64,000 nucleotides of DNA from Desulfosporosinus shakirovi (GTDB lineage: Bacteria; Bacillota; Desulfitobacteriia; Desulfitobacteriales; Desulfitobacteriaceae), in the NCBI RefSeq assembly GCF_020595055.1, contig NZ_JAJDOO010000011.1, forward strand, positions 1 through 64,000. Direction: 5' to 3'. Position numbers and translations under genes: made by a program. This document shows, piece after piece, positions 53,681 through 64,000 of this stretch (positions are counted from its first letter, which is position 1; the number at the start of each line of letters is the position of its first letter). Under the pieces are notes generated by a model. That model saw nothing but the letters and a program-made list of their open reading frames with translations, was not told where the DNA came from and ran no database searches.

Positions 53681-55237
53681 CTAGTAAATAGCTAAAGATT
53701 CGAGCAATGACTTTCCTGTCATTTCCTTAGGAATAGGAATCTGAAGTAGTTTTAAGATAGTGGGAGCCACATCGCACAATGCTCCACCCTCGCGCAGTGC
53801 TTGTCCTTTAAACCTTTCATCAACAAGAATAAACGGTACACAGTTAGTGGAGTGGGCAGTTATGGGGAACAATGTCTTAGGATCCACTTTTTCTTCAGCA
53901 TTCCCATGATCCGCAGTCACAAGGAGGGTAGCTTTCATTTTTTTAAGTTCCTCATGAATTTGGCCCAAACATTGGTCGACCACCTCTACTGCTTTGACTG
54001 TCGCCTCAAACACCCCTGTATGTCCCACCATATCCGGGTTAGCAAAGTTTAGAATGATCACATCATAAGTCGATTCCCGCAGCTGTTTGAGGACAGCTTG
54101 AGTTATCTCCGCGGCGCTCATTTCAGGCTGCAGGTTATAAGTAGCGACTTTTGGTGAAGGAATAAGGATTCGGTCTTCGCCTTGATAAGGTTCTTCAAGC
54201 CCGCCATTGAAGAAGAAGGTTACATGGGCATATTTTTCTGTCTCTGCAATTCTTAACTGCTTTAGCCCTTGATCTGAAAACACTTCTCCTAAGGTGTTGT
54301 CCAAATTCTGTTGAGGAAATGCCACAGGCGCAGGAATCGTCTCATCATACTGAGTCATACATACAAAGCGAACATGGGGGCGATTGGGTCGTTCAAATCC
54401 CGGAAACTCATCATCTACAAAAGCACGTGTGATTTCGCGAGCTCGGTCCGAACGGAAGTTATAGAAAAAGACACTGTCACCCTCTTGAACTCGGCCCACC
54501 GGGTTCCCTTCCTGATCGTCGATTACTGTAGGCAACACAAACTCATCGGTGACACGGGTATCATAGGAAAATTCCACTGCCGATAGGGCCCCTGCGGCGT
54601 GCTTTCCTTCCCCGTAAACTATCGCCCGATATCCTTTTTCAAGGCGTTCCCAACGCTCATCCCGGTCCATTACGTAGTAACGACCGCTTACTGATGCTAT
54701 CTTTCCCACTTCCAGTTCTTTGATCTTCTCCTCGAGTTGGACAATATAGTCTTTGGCACTCTGAGGTAAGACGTCCCTGCCATCGAGAATAACGTGGATA
54801 TAAACCTTAGTTAAGTCTTTTTTCTTGGCCATCTTCAGCAGTGCGAATAAGTGATCAATATGAGAATGAACTCCACCATCGGAGAGCAAGCCCATTAGAT
54901 GAAGTCCCTTGTTATGTACTCGGGCCTGATCCATGGCCTCGAGCAGGACGGAATTCTCAAATAATGTTCCATCCTGAATCCCCTTGAAAATACGAGTTAA
55001 CTCCTGATAGACGACCCGCCCAGCCCCCATGTTTAAGTGACCAACTTCGGAATTCCCCATCTGTCCGCCCGGCAGTCCTACGGCCTCCCCAGATGCTTGA
55101 AGGGTAGTATGGGGATAGTCGTTTTCCAGATATTTGAAATTAGGAATATTCGCCTGGGCAATAGCATTGCCTTCAACGGCGTCTCGGCAACCCCAGCCAT
55201 CTAGAATCATGAGAAAAAGTGGTTTGGCAACTTCCAT
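53681..55237 (-). CDS. gpmI: 2,3-bisphosphoglycerate-independent phosphoglycerate mutase
   Basis: A 518-residue Mn-dependent mutase: LFLMILDGWGCRD, phosphoserine S63 in GGQMGNSEVGHLNMG, LHLMGLLSDGGVHSHIDHL, DGRDVLPQSA, DRDERWERLEKGY and VTADHGNAEEKVDP, all metal and substrate motifs present. It starts three bases after the tpiA stop with GGAAGGA upstream. It interconverts 3- and 2-phosphoglycerate. Confidence 0.97.
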   Translation of the reverse strand: MEVAKPLFLMILDGWGCRDAVEGNAIAQANIPNFKYLENDYPHTTLQASGEAVGLPGGQMGNSEVGHLNMGAGRVVYQELTRIFKGIQDGTLFENSVLLEAMDQARVHNKGLHLMGLLSDGGVHSHIDHLFALLKMAKKKDLTKVYIHVILDGRDVLPQSAKDYIVQLEEKIKELEVGKIASVSGRYYVMDRDERWERLEKGYRAIVYGEGKHAAGALSAVEFSYDTRVTDEFVLPTVIDDQEGNPVGRVQEGDSVFFYNFRSDRAREITRAFVDDEFPGFERPNRPHVRFVCMTQYDETIPAPVAFPQQNLDNTLGEVFSDQGLKQLRIAETEKYAHVTFFFNGGLEEPYQGEDRILIPSPKVATYNLQPEMSAAEITQAVLKQLRESTYDVIILNFANPDMVGHTGVFEATVKAVEVVDQCLGQIHEELKKMKATLLVTADHGNAEEKVDPKTLFPITAHSTNCVPFILVDERFKGQALREGGALCDVAPTILKLLQIPIPKEMTGKSLLESLAIY

Positions 55238-55239
55238 TA

Positions 55240-56025
55240 CTATATTCCTTCCATGCGGGCCACAAGAGGACCTGCGTTTTTTATTAGCTTAGCAAAACTA
55301 AGGGGATCAAGACTAGCCCCACCGACTAGAGCCCCGTCGACATCAGTCTCTTTCATCAGTTCTGCTATATTTTCGGCCTTGACACTTCCGCCATAGAGAA
55401 TAGGCACTTTATCGGCGGTTTGTCCCATAAGTTCAGTCAGAGTGACACGAATCGCGGCACACATTTCTTGAGCGTCTTGACTCGATGCTGTCTTCCCAGT
55501 GCCAATCGCCCAGATAGGCTCATAAGCAACTATTATGCGACTCAAATCTTCAATTGATAAGCCGGAAAGAGCGCGAGACACTTGACCTTGGACCCGCTCC
55601 ACTGCCTCCCCTTCTTCACGTAGGTTCAAGTTCTCTCCACAACAAAGAATGGGCGTTAATCCTACCGCTAAAGCTTGTTGCACTTTCTTAGCAACTTCCT
55701 GATCCGTTTCCCCGAACATTTCACGCCGTTCCGAGTGGCCGATTATGACATATGTACAAGCTGCATCAAGCAACATCTGAGCTGAGATTTCTCCGGTATA
55801 AGCACCCTGGTCTGCCCAGGCCATGTTTTGAGCACCTATGTGGACAATACTTTCTTCCAGTTCATTCTTAAGGGCATGAAGGGCTGTAAACGGAGCACAA
55901 AGGACAATATCCAGATCAGTAACATCCTTAACCTCATCCAAGAACTTTACTGCATAGTCCTCTGCTTCACTTACAGTTTTGAACATCTTCCAGTTGCCGG
56001 CGATAACCGAACGTCGATTAGCCAC
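55240..56025 (-). CDS. tpiA: triosephosphate isomerase
   Basis: About 261 residues: NWKMFKT (N11, K13), H97 in VIIGHSERRE, E169 in AYEPIWAIGTG and phosphate loop YGGSVKAEN. I choose GTG 56025 (ANRRSVIAGNWKM), which has GGAGGT ten bases upstream; the frame continues to 56070 but that leader (QKIQITIKMEVS) is not seen in the family. It links dihydroxyacetone phosphate (also from the glycerol kinase route) with glyceraldehyde 3-phosphate. Confidence 0.95.
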   Translation of the reverse strand: MANRRSVIAGNWKMFKTVSEAEDYAVKFLDEVKDVTDLDIVLCAPFTALHALKNELEESIVHIGAQNMAWADQGAYTGEISAQMLLDAACTYVIIGHSERREMFGETDQEVAKKVQQALAVGLTPILCCGENLNLREEGEAVERVQGQVSRALSGLSIEDLSRIIVAYEPIWAIGTGKTASSQDAQEMCAAIRVTLTELMGQTADKVPILYGGSVKAENIAELMKETDVDGALVGGASLDPLSFAKLIKNAGPLVARMEGI

Positions 56026-56166
56026 TTTGTTTGATACCTCCATCTTAATGGTAATTTGTATCTTTTGCATTTTAATTATGTAAATAGCTCAGCTCGGAAA
56101 TAAAGGTTCTTCTCACTCTATGCACGAGATGCAACAAGCGATCAATCCATACAATTAAACTTCAGA

Positions 56167-57354
56167 TTATTCTTTGTCCTGCAGAGCGGCAACACCCGGC
56201 AACACTTTACCCTCTAGAAACTCAAGTGAAGCCCCGCCCCCTGTAGAAATATGGGTCATGCGATCCGCTGCTTTCATTTTCTCTACAGCTGCCACCGAAT
56301 CTCCTCCGCCAACAATCGTGATCCCGCCGCAAGTTGCGACCGCTTGAGCAACTCGCTCTGTTCCTTTAGCGAAGGCCTCCATTTCAAAAACACCCATCGG
56401 GCCGTTCCAAATCACCGTTTTAGCCGTCGAAATGCGGGCTTCGAACTTCTCAGCACTGGCCGAACCAATATCCAGAGCCATTTCATCTTCCCCAATTTCA
56501 GACACTTTCACCGTACGATGAGTAGCATCCGCTTGAAAAGCAAGAGCTGCCACCACATCAATTGGAAGTTCTAATTCGATCCCTTTAGCCTTGGCCTTCT
56601 CAATGAGTTGCTTTGCCAATTCCACTTTTTCCTCTTCAAGGAAGGATTTTCCCACGTTAAATCCTTGAGCCTTAAGGAAGGTATTTGCCATCCCCCCACC
56701 AATGATCAGAGCGTCGACCTTTTCCAGCAAATTTTCAATGACTCCGATCTTATCGCTTACTTTGGCACCGCCGATAATGGCTACAAAGGGACGTTCCGGC
56801 CGTTCCAAGGCATTGCCCATGAAGTCAACTTCTTTTTGCATCAGCAAACCGCAAACTGCTGGTATATAGTGTGTAACCCCTTCAGTTGAAGCATGGGCGC
56901 GATGAGCGGTTCCAAAGGCATCATTGACAAACAACTCTGCCAATCCAGCTAATTCTTTTGCAAATGTAGGGTCATTTTTCTCTTCTTCTGCATGGAAACG
57001 GACATTTTCTAGTAAGAGGACTTCCCCATCTTGCAACGTGCTGACGGCTTCCATCGCTGTATCCCCGATACAGTCTTTAGCAAAGGACACTGCTTGAGCC
57101 AGCTGTTCGCTTAAATGCTTAGCAACAGGTGCTAAAGAATACTTTGGATTAACTTGTCCTTTAGGACGCCCCAAGTGGGAGGCAAGAATAACACGTGCTC
57201 CTTCTCTTATCAGATATAAAATGGTAGGTAGGGAGGCTTGTATTCGTTTATCATTGGTAATTTGTCCTTGCTCATTTAAAGGGACATTAAAGTCTACTCG
57301 AACGAGTACTCGTTTTCCACGCACCTCTACATCTTTTACACTCTTTTTGTTCAT
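56167..57354 (-). CDS. pgk: phosphoglycerate kinase
   Basis: A 395-residue kinase: [77 protein letters not shown] and the C-terminal [20 protein letters not shown] nucleotide loop. Start at ATG 57354 with GAAAGGGG upstream. First gene of the glycolytic unit. The gap and cggR genes that normally precede pgk in Firmicutes are not here; the next gene upstream is glpK. Confidence 0.97.
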   Translation of the reverse strand: MNKKSVKDVEVRGKRVLVRVDFNVPLNEQGQITNDKRIQASLPTILYLIREGARVILASHLGRPKGQVNPKYSLAPVAKHLSEQLAQAVSFAKDCIGDTAMEAVSTLQDGEVLLLENVRFHAEEEKNDPTFAKELAGLAELFVNDAFGTAHRAHASTEGVTHYIPAVCGLLMQKEVDFMGNALERPERPFVAIIGGAKVSDKIGVIENLLEKVDALIIGGGMANTFLKAQGFNVGKSFLEEEKVELAKQLIEKAKAKGIELELPIDVVAALAFQADATHRTVKVSEIGEDEMALDIGSASAEKFEARISTAKTVIWNGPMGVFEMEAFAKGTERVAQAVATCGGITIVGGGDSVAAVEKMKAADRMTHISTGGGASLEFLEGKVLPGVAALQDKE

Positions 57355-57452
57355 ACAAAAATCCCCTTTCACTTGACCCAAGGGTTCGGGGCCGATAATT
57401 AATTATGCATCGCTACACTAATCTATCGCATTTCTACGGATAAATATGTATT

Positions 57453-57481
57453 AGTATACCAAAACTTCCTACTCTTATGAA
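57453..57481 (-). promoter_or_regulatory. candidate sigma-A promoter of pgk-tpiA-gpmI
   Basis: On the minus strand TTCATA (57481-57476), 17-base spacer and TATACT (57458-57453), about 100 bases before the pgk ATG. Confidence 0.5.
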
Positions 57482-57596
57482 CTTTATTAGTCGATATTAT
57501 ATCATTCTCTATATAAACCGAGTTTCCTGCCAAAATTCCTCTTTCTTAATGAAGACTATTTTGAGATCTAGTAAAAATGCATAATGCTTCTTATAG

Positions 57597-59168
<1,572 letters not shown>

Positions 59169-59316
59169 CTAGAGCAAAGGAGCACTTTAGTAAATTTAAT
59201 GTAACGTGTTCAAGGTACAATCGACACTTGACATCCAATTCGAGGTTTCTACAGCAGAATCCTCCCTGAATTAAATAGGAAAAAGAGCAAACAGCCAAGG
59301 ACATGGCTGCTTATTC

Positions 59317-59976
59317 TTAAAATTCAGTAGTGATATTTGATACCTTAGCTAATCGTCGGCTGCCCGTTTGGATATACAGAAGCGTCTCAGCTACATTTAC
59401 AATATGATCACCCATACGCTCAATCGTCCTGGCAATCACCAGGCATAAACCCAATTGACCATCATTACATTTAGTTTGGCTACCTTTAACTAGGGCTGCT
59501 TTAAAATTGGCATACGCTTGATCCAAAACATTATCCTCCTCAGCCAAATCCATCAGGATTTCTTTCTCATCCTTCAAGACAGCCACCGTGTACTCTATCA
59601 TCAGGAGTAAATGTTTGGCCATCTGCTGGATATCTTCCGGCCAATCTCTCTCTGGCTTAAGCTCACTCAATTCAGCCAGATCGCAAGCGTAGTCTGCAGA
59701 ACGCTCTAGTTCCTGCGCCATTCTTTGAAAACCCAAAATCCAACGCAAATCTTGGCTCCGAAGTTGTTGTAGACTCATGATATCAAAACTGCGGTTTATG
59801 ATATTATCTCTTAATTGATCGATAACATCGTCTTTCTTTTCCCAGTCCTGAACCATCTCGCCTTTTTCCAGCGCCTCAATCGCTGCGCTCAAGTGCTTTT
59901 GTACCGCTTCTGCCAACTCCACCGTCATTACACGCAAATTCAACAGAACACGATCATACCCAGATGTACGAAACAT
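59317..59976 (-). CDS. phoU: PhoU-type phosphate regulator
   Basis: About 219 residues in two PhoU repeats, each a three-helix bundle with a metal-binding motif (KKDDVIDQLRDNIINRSFDI; AEEDNVLDQAYANFKAALVK) and the terminal GDHIVNVAETLLYIQTGSRR. PhoU proteins adjust phosphate uptake and signalling. It is placed downstream of a Na/Pi cotransporter gene on the same strand. Start ATG 59976 with AAAGAGGTG upstream is preferred to 60048. Confidence 0.9.
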   Translation of the reverse strand: MFRTSGYDRVLLNLRVMTVELAEAVQKHLSAAIEALEKGEMVQDWEKKDDVIDQLRDNIINRSFDIMSLQQLRSQDLRWILGFQRMAQELERSADYACDLAELSELKPERDWPEDIQQMAKHLLLMIEYTVAVLKDEKEILMDLAEEDNVLDQAYANFKAALVKGSQTKCNDGQLGLCLVIARTIERMGDHIVNVAETLLYIQTGSRRLAKVSNITTEF

Positions 59977-60144
59977 CCTACTTACACCTCTTTTCTGTAA
60001 TTCCATGCCAAAAGCAAATCTCCTGCGTGCAAAGAGCAGAGAAAACAAGATTAGTTATTATATAAAGTCTTATGCTTAATGGAAACACATAAACCCCCAA
60101 TAACTAATTGAATTTTCAATTTTATCTCTTTAGTTTTCCCCTTT

Positions 60145-60288
60145 TCACCATGACTCTATTATATGCCTCGGCCAAGGATATGCCCGTATAGGAATACGGG
60201 CATAAGCACCCCCCTTGATCCATTGCTCAACATAAACCGGATCATCCTCCGCTGATTGCACAAACCAACCTCCCGTATCTGATAGCAT
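60145..60288 (-). CDS. small hypothetical ORF or gene remnant
   Basis: A 47-codon frame with protein-like composition (MLSDTGGWFVQSAEDDPVYV and EQWIKGGAYARIPIRAYPWP). The ATG lies in the T tract of the preceding terminator and has no ribosome site, so it is probably a leftover of a longer gene or a leaderless small ORF. I do not recognise it. Confidence 0.25.
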   Translation of the reverse strand: MLSDTGGWFVQSAEDDPVYVEQWIKGGAYARIPIRAYPWPRHIIESW

Positions 60289-60332
60289 AAAAAAAGCCAC
60301 TGGCGGAACCGTATATGACGCTTCCTCCAGTG
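60288..60332 (-). terminator. terminator after the Na/Pi cotransporter gene
   Basis: On the minus strand CACTGG-GGAA-CGT / ACG-TTCC-CCAGTG make a stem with two mismatches, followed by CTTTTTTT. Confidence 0.75.
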
Positions 60333-60600
60333 AAGTTTTCCAAAGTCCCCTGAAGTTTAATAACCTCTGAGTCCTCTATTTGAGCCAATATGCAAAGGAA
60401 AGCAACGTATTTTCTGGAGATGTACCCACAGATCCTCTGTGGCCTAAAATTTTCATGCTAAGTTTCATTCCTTTCGCTATGCTCAAATCACGAAAATTTA
60501 TTGAAAGTGCCATCTCTCCTTAACCAATCAAGATCTGTTCTTTGCATCATAACATCAAATTGTAATTTCTGTGTAAAAATGGATATATGTGTTCCAGTAT

Positions 60601-62196
60601 TTAAACAATTCCTAAAACAACCTTGGCAATATTAACGGTATGCTCATCCATTTGATATAAAAGATTTATTAAGTCTAAGGCAGCATACCGAAACTTTTCT
60701 TCTATTTTCAAATCACTTTCCAGACTGCTTTGCTGAGGGCACTGAGCAAGAAAGTTAAACTGCAAGTCTCTCTGGATGCGAGTAGTCTCAGGATGTTCAC
60801 GAATCACTTCTGCGGCGATTTGTGAATCCCCCTCAGCTAAGGCATCCAGTACTTTCGAAAAATTATTAGTTACTCGTTGATATAAATAGTCCAGGTGTCT
60901 CCAGTTCTCTGCTGGAACCCTCAAGTTTTCACGATGCAACTTTTTTGTTAAAAGCACCATTGCCATAACTGAATCCCCTATATACTCAAATTCTTTAGCA
61001 GTAAACTGAATGTTCATACTCTCTTCCGCCTGCTCATCAGTAAGTCCTTTCTGGGCGAGGACTGCCAAAAAGCGCATAGTATGCCGATAATACCAATCCA
61101 CCTCCTCTTCAGCCTTTACAACCTCTTCAGTTAAATCTTCACTACCTGATAAGAGAATATCAGGAATTCTTTGCATCATTTTTGTATAGATAAACCTGCC
61201 CAAAGCTCGAATTTCTCCATTGGCTTGCTTGAGTGCTACAGCAGGAACTTCCAAGGATACCTCATCAATGACTTGGAACTTTAAGGGGATATCTTTGCTG
61301 GCACGATCTGGAACGATATGTTTCAAGCCTTTGGCAATAAGATTATTAAGCGGGAAGAATATGATAACCATCAAGACCGCGAATAACAAATGGGCGTTGG
61401 CTACTTGTCTTTGTAAATTGCTTGTTGTCCATTGGATAAGATGAGCAAATTGGGGTAAAAAAGGATATACCATGATTGCCGCTGCTGCTTTATACCCTGT
61501 ATTTGCTATTGCTGTTCTTTTAGCGTCCATCTTAGAAGCAGTTACACTTGTCAGCAATGTTGTAACTGTACCTCCAATGTGGGCACCAAGGACCAACGGA
61601 ACAATGGCAGAAAGGTCCAATAGCCGTTGCCCTGCGAGAGACATCATAATAGCGAAAACTGCTGTGCTGCTCTGAATCACGGTCGTTAAAATCAATCCTG
61701 CTATAATCGCCAGAAAGGGGTAGCTTCCCAATTGGGAAAGGGCTATAGAGACTTCGGGAATATCTCGAAGTGGTGCGGAAGCGTTCGACATATTGGACAT
61801 CCCAACAAAAATCAACCCAAAACCGATCAACGAATGTCCCAGATGCTTCCACTGTCTTTTACCTGAAAAATATAGAACGAACCCGACAAAGACAGCCCCT
61901 AGCGCTATATCAAGAATCTGAAAAGCAATAAGTTGAATGGAGATTGACGTTCCTACTGCTGAGCCTAAAACGATCCCTAAAGCTTGCCCGAGATTCATCA
62001 TCCCTGCATTGACGAACTCAACCACCAAAACTGTTGTCGCAGCACTGCTTTGAAAAGCAACCGTCATAACCATCCCTAACAAAACAGCCATAAAGGGTTT
62101 CTTGGTAAGTGATTGGAGAATTTCTTTTAGACGGTGTGCGGCAAATTTTTGCAGGGCATCAGATGTTGTCTGTACCCCATACATAAAGAGGCCCAA
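60601..62196 (-). CDS. Na/Pi cotransporter family protein with PhoU-like C-terminus
   Basis: At least 531 residues. Eight to nine membrane helices with the paired QSS motifs MTVAFQSSAATTVLVVEF and TTVIQSSTAVFAIMMSLA that mark NptA/PhoU-domain symporters (PF02690), followed by a PhoU-like helical domain from about 340. It imports phosphate with sodium. The first conventional start (TTG 62196) cuts the first helix: the frame upstream encodes ISWFGTILVFLGGLGLFMYG, but only an ATA at about 62235 follows the AAAGGAG site. See findings. Confidence 0.85.
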   Translation of the reverse strand: MGLFMYGVQTTSDALQKFAAHRLKEILQSLTKKPFMAVLLGMVMTVAFQSSAATTVLVVEFVNAGMMNLGQALGIVLGSAVGTSISIQLIAFQILDIALGAVFVGFVLYFSGKRQWKHLGHSLIGFGLIFVGMSNMSNASAPLRDIPEVSIALSQLGSYPFLAIIAGLILTTVIQSSTAVFAIMMSLAGQRLLDLSAIVPLVLGAHIGGTVTTLLTSVTASKMDAKRTAIANTGYKAAAAIMVYPFLPQFAHLIQWTTSNLQRQVANAHLLFAVLMVIIFFPLNNLIAKGLKHIVPDRASKDIPLKFQVIDEVSLEVPAVALKQANGEIRALGRFIYTKMMQRIPDILLSGSEDLTEEVVKAEEEVDWYYRHTMRFLAVLAQKGLTDEQAEESMNIQFTAKEFEYIGDSVMAMVLLTKKLHRENLRVPAENWRHLDYLYQRVTNNFSKVLDALAEGDSQIAAEVIREHPETTRIQRDLQFNFLAQCPQQSSLESDLKIEEKFRYAALDLINLLYQMDEHTVNIAKVVLGIV

Positions 62197-62299
62197 TCCG
62201 CCCAGAAATACTAAGATCGTACCAAACCAACTTATCTGCGTTCAACTCCTTTGACAATGACCAGCCTCTCAATTACATATTTATAAAACTTGGTTACCG

Positions 62300-62430
62300 C
62301 CTATCCCAGGCGATGTCCATGACTCGAACAGGGATGTTCGAGGCTAGAGCAGCGCCATGATGGTGAGGTGCAGCGATAGGCCCAGATGCCGGATGGGCCA
62401 AGCCTTCCTGCAACTAGTCCTGGCTGGCGA
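62300..62430. repeat. dispersed intergenic element, copy C
   Basis: CCATGACTCGAAC, GATGTTCG and GCGCCATGATGGTGAGGTGC recur from copy B at 53541-53605 with the same order and spacing, and CCTGGCTGGCGAGT at its end recalls copy A at 15831-15845. Confidence 0.5.
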
Positions 62431-62462
62431 GTCAATTAATACGTTCTAATTAGTATTAGAAA

Positions 62463-62507
62463 AAAGCCGCAAATAAACCCGTCTAAAACGGATAAATTTG
62501 CGGCTTT
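62463..62507 (-). terminator. rpoN terminator
   Basis: AAAGCCGCAAAT / ATTTGCGGCTTT with CCGT/ACGG inside, followed on the minus strand by TTTTTTC. Strong and may also act in the opposite direction. Confidence 0.85.
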
Positions 62508-62691
62508 CTATAACTCCAGCCTTAAATATTAAGTTAAAAATTCCCAAATATAGATATTGCTATAATATATGTATTTTCAGAATTTAGCAATTAACTTTTC
62601 ATCATTGTTGGTACTGTCACTTCACGCCGTCACGTCAACTTGCCGTCATACATTTCCGTTCTCATCCCCCGCTACTTCTCCCTCGCGCCCC

Positions 62692-64000
62692 CTAATACCT
62701 CTTCCTGACTGTCGTCGCCGCAATTCCCAACTCGTCACGGTACTTTGCAACTGTCCGTCTAGAAATCTCCATATCTCTAGCCTTTAGAAGGTCTGCTAAT
62801 TTCTGATCAGAGTAAGGACATTTAGGATTCTCTGAGGCGATGATGTCACGCAGAACTAATTTAATAACATCAGTAGTTACGCCTGAGTCATTTTGAGTAC
62901 CACGCCCCATGCTATTGGCAAAAAAGAATTTGAATTCGAAAATCCCACGGGGAGTTTGAACGTATTTATGGGCAGTTGCTCGGCTGACCGTCGACTCATG
63001 AACTCCAATTTCGTCTGCGATATCTCTTAAGGTAAGCGGTTTTAGATGACGAATTCCGCTGCGGAGGAATTCATTTTGCCATTTTACGATAGCATCCGCT
63101 ACTTTATATAGAGTTAGACGCCGTTGCTCAATACTTCGTATGAGCCAGGCAGCAGCATTTAATTTCTGTTCAACAAATTTGCGAGTGTCAGTTCCTTCAT
63201 CCTGGCTCAAGGCATCACGGTATGCCTTATTGACTCCTAAGCGCGGGACAGTAATATCATTAACAAGAATAATGAATTCGCCTTCAATCTCTTCAATAAC
63301 TACATCTGGGACTATATAACGAACTTCCCCCGGGCCAGAAAAACGGAGACCCGGTTTAGGGTCGAGCTTCCTTACTGAGTCAGCCAATTCTTGAACTCGA
63401 CTTAGCGAAACTTTCAAAGCGTGGGCAATTCGTTGCAACCGCCCTGCTGCCAAGTCTTCCAAATGCTTCAAAAACTCTGGTAATTCAGGAGGGCAATAAA
63501 TCAGGAGGGGTAATTGCAGCGAAAGACATTCCTCCAAATTCCGTGCCCCAACACCCAATGGATCCAGACTCTGAACTGCTGTCAACGCGTCTTCGACCTC
63601 TGGGAGGGAAACATCCATTTCCCGAACAATATCGTCTAACGACAATGTAAGATATCCTTTGTCATTCAGATTCCCGATAATATATTCCGCGATATCTAAA
63701 GAACAGGTGACCTTTTGAACATGGAGTTGTTCCAGTAAATGTTCCTGAAGGGTCGGGGCAGCCGCAATAAAGGGATCAAACCGTTGTTTGTCTTCTGTAA
63801 TCACTCGTTCTTGGCGAACTCGATTTTCATCCTGGTCATGAAAATAATCCTGCCAGTCAACTTCCCATTTGTCAATGGGAAGGCTTTCCTCCACTACAGG
63901 AGGCTCTGCTTCTACCTTACTGTCCGTACTTTCTTCTAGATTTTCCAGTAAAGGATTCTCCAAAAGCTGTTCCTCAACATACGTGGAAAGGTCAAGTGCG
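62692..64000 (-). CDS. rpoN: RNA polymerase sigma-54 factor (partial, runs off the right edge)
   Basis: At least 435 residues. The frame is open to the window edge: codons upstream of the first listed start encode LDLSTYVEEQLLENPLLENL, which is the internal end of region I, so the true start lies past 64000. Visible parts: core-binding region with LVNDITVPRLGVNKAYRD and QRRLTLYKVADAIVKWQNEF, helix-turn-helix LRDIADEIGVHESTVSRATA, and the RpoN box SRRTVAKYRDELGI at the C-terminus. It directs transcription from -24/-12 promoters with enhancer-binding activators. Confidence 0.95.
   Translation of the reverse strand, partial: ALDLSTYVEEQLLENPLLENLEESTDSKVEAEPPVVEESLPIDKWEVDWQDYFHDQDENRVRQERVITEDKQRFDPFIAAAPTLQEHLLEQLHVQKVTCSLDIAEYIIGNLNDKGYLTLSLDDIVREMDVSLPEVEDALTAVQSLDPLGVGARNLEECLSLQLPLLIYCPPELPEFLKHLEDLAAGRLQRIAHALKVSLSRVQELADSVRKLDPKPGLRFSGPGEVRYIVPDVVIEEIEGEFIILVNDITVPRLGVNKAYRDALSQDEGTDTRKFVEQKLNAAAWLIRSIEQRRLTLYKVADAIVKWQNEFLRSGIRHLKPLTLRDIADEIGVHESTVSRATAHKYVQTPRGIFEFKFFFANSMGRGTQNDSGVTTDVIKLVLRDIIASENPKCPYSDQKLADLLKARDMEISRRTVAKYRDELGIAATTVRKRY

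Larger units (their letters stand above)
60049..60600. other. intergenic region between phoU and the Na/Pi cotransporter
   Basis: About 550 bases, holding a terminator and one short ORF (separate entries). The rest, 60340-60600, is non-coding and presumably carries the promoter of the short ORF or phoU. Confidence 0.4.
62197..62691. other. intergenic region with repeat and terminator
   Basis: About 495 bases between rpoN and the cotransporter gene. It holds one copy of the dispersed element (62300-62430), the rpoN terminator (62463-62507) and otherwise no gene. Confidence 0.4.

Noticed and set aside
63961..63963. Start of rpoN at ENPLLE
   Set aside because: That codon lies inside conserved region I; the frame is open to the window edge, so the gene is partial.

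Overview
The window looks like chromosome from a spore-forming, anaerobic, low-to-mid GC Firmicute, most like Desulfosporosinus/Desulfitobacterium (Peptococcaceae). This is inferred from a Spo0E-like gene, a lysine (L-box) riboswitch, Gram-positive Shine-Dalgarno sites, a three-gene lactate dehydrogenase/electron-transfer-flavoprotein locus, a PBSX-like tail operon and the gene pgk-tpiA-gpmI-eno-secG-smpB-ssrA order. No species name can be proved from sequence alone.

Layout. 0.1-2.0 kb: a DUF3307 membrane protein and a SatD-family protein. 2.5-18 kb: a complete contractile (myovirus/PBSX type) tail gene set: tail terminator, sheath, tube, G/GT chaperone with a frameshift heptamer, tape measure, LysM hub protein, XkdQ-R-S-T-U baseplate, fibre, XkdX-like, XhlA, amidase and small holin. 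It is controlled by an XRE repressor and ImmA-type protease with five palindromic operators and an ArpU-like late regulator. No terminase, portal, capsid or integrase is present, so it reads as a phage-tail-like bacteriocin (tailocin) rather than a prophage. The place where head genes would sit holds a collapsed second tail module. 18-26 kb: CcdC-like protein, an ABC exporter with LolA-like protein and two-component system, then a chemoreceptor under a c-di-GMP riboswitch. 27-32 kb: dapA under a lysine riboswitch and the lactate dehydrogenase/Etf operon behind a GntR-type operator. 32-40 kb: a two-component system, RND pump with lipoprotein adaptor, and an HtrA protease. 40-49.5 kb: a decayed accessory region with a truncated aldo-keto reductase, alpha/beta hydrolase, diguanylate cyclase, truncated CobB/CbiA-like protein, DUF1659/DUF2922/DUF3102 pieces, a 5' group II intron fragment, a spo0E-like gene, a lipoprotein and a 165-bp MITE-like element. 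It is bounded by a duplicated copy of the ssrA downstream flank, as expected of an old island at the tmRNA gene. 49.5-64 kb: conserved core: ssrA, smpB, carboxylesterase, secG, eno, gpmI, tpiA, pgk, glpK, phoU, a Na/Pi cotransporter and rpoN, which runs off the right edge.

How it works together: the core section is lower glycolysis plus trans-translation. The lactate operon would let the cell oxidise lactate with NAD+ by electron confurcation (established for the Acetobacterium woodii Lct complex, inferred here). The tail locus would be silent under its repressor until ImmA-triggered induction, then ArpU-driven late expression and XhlA/amidase/holin release.
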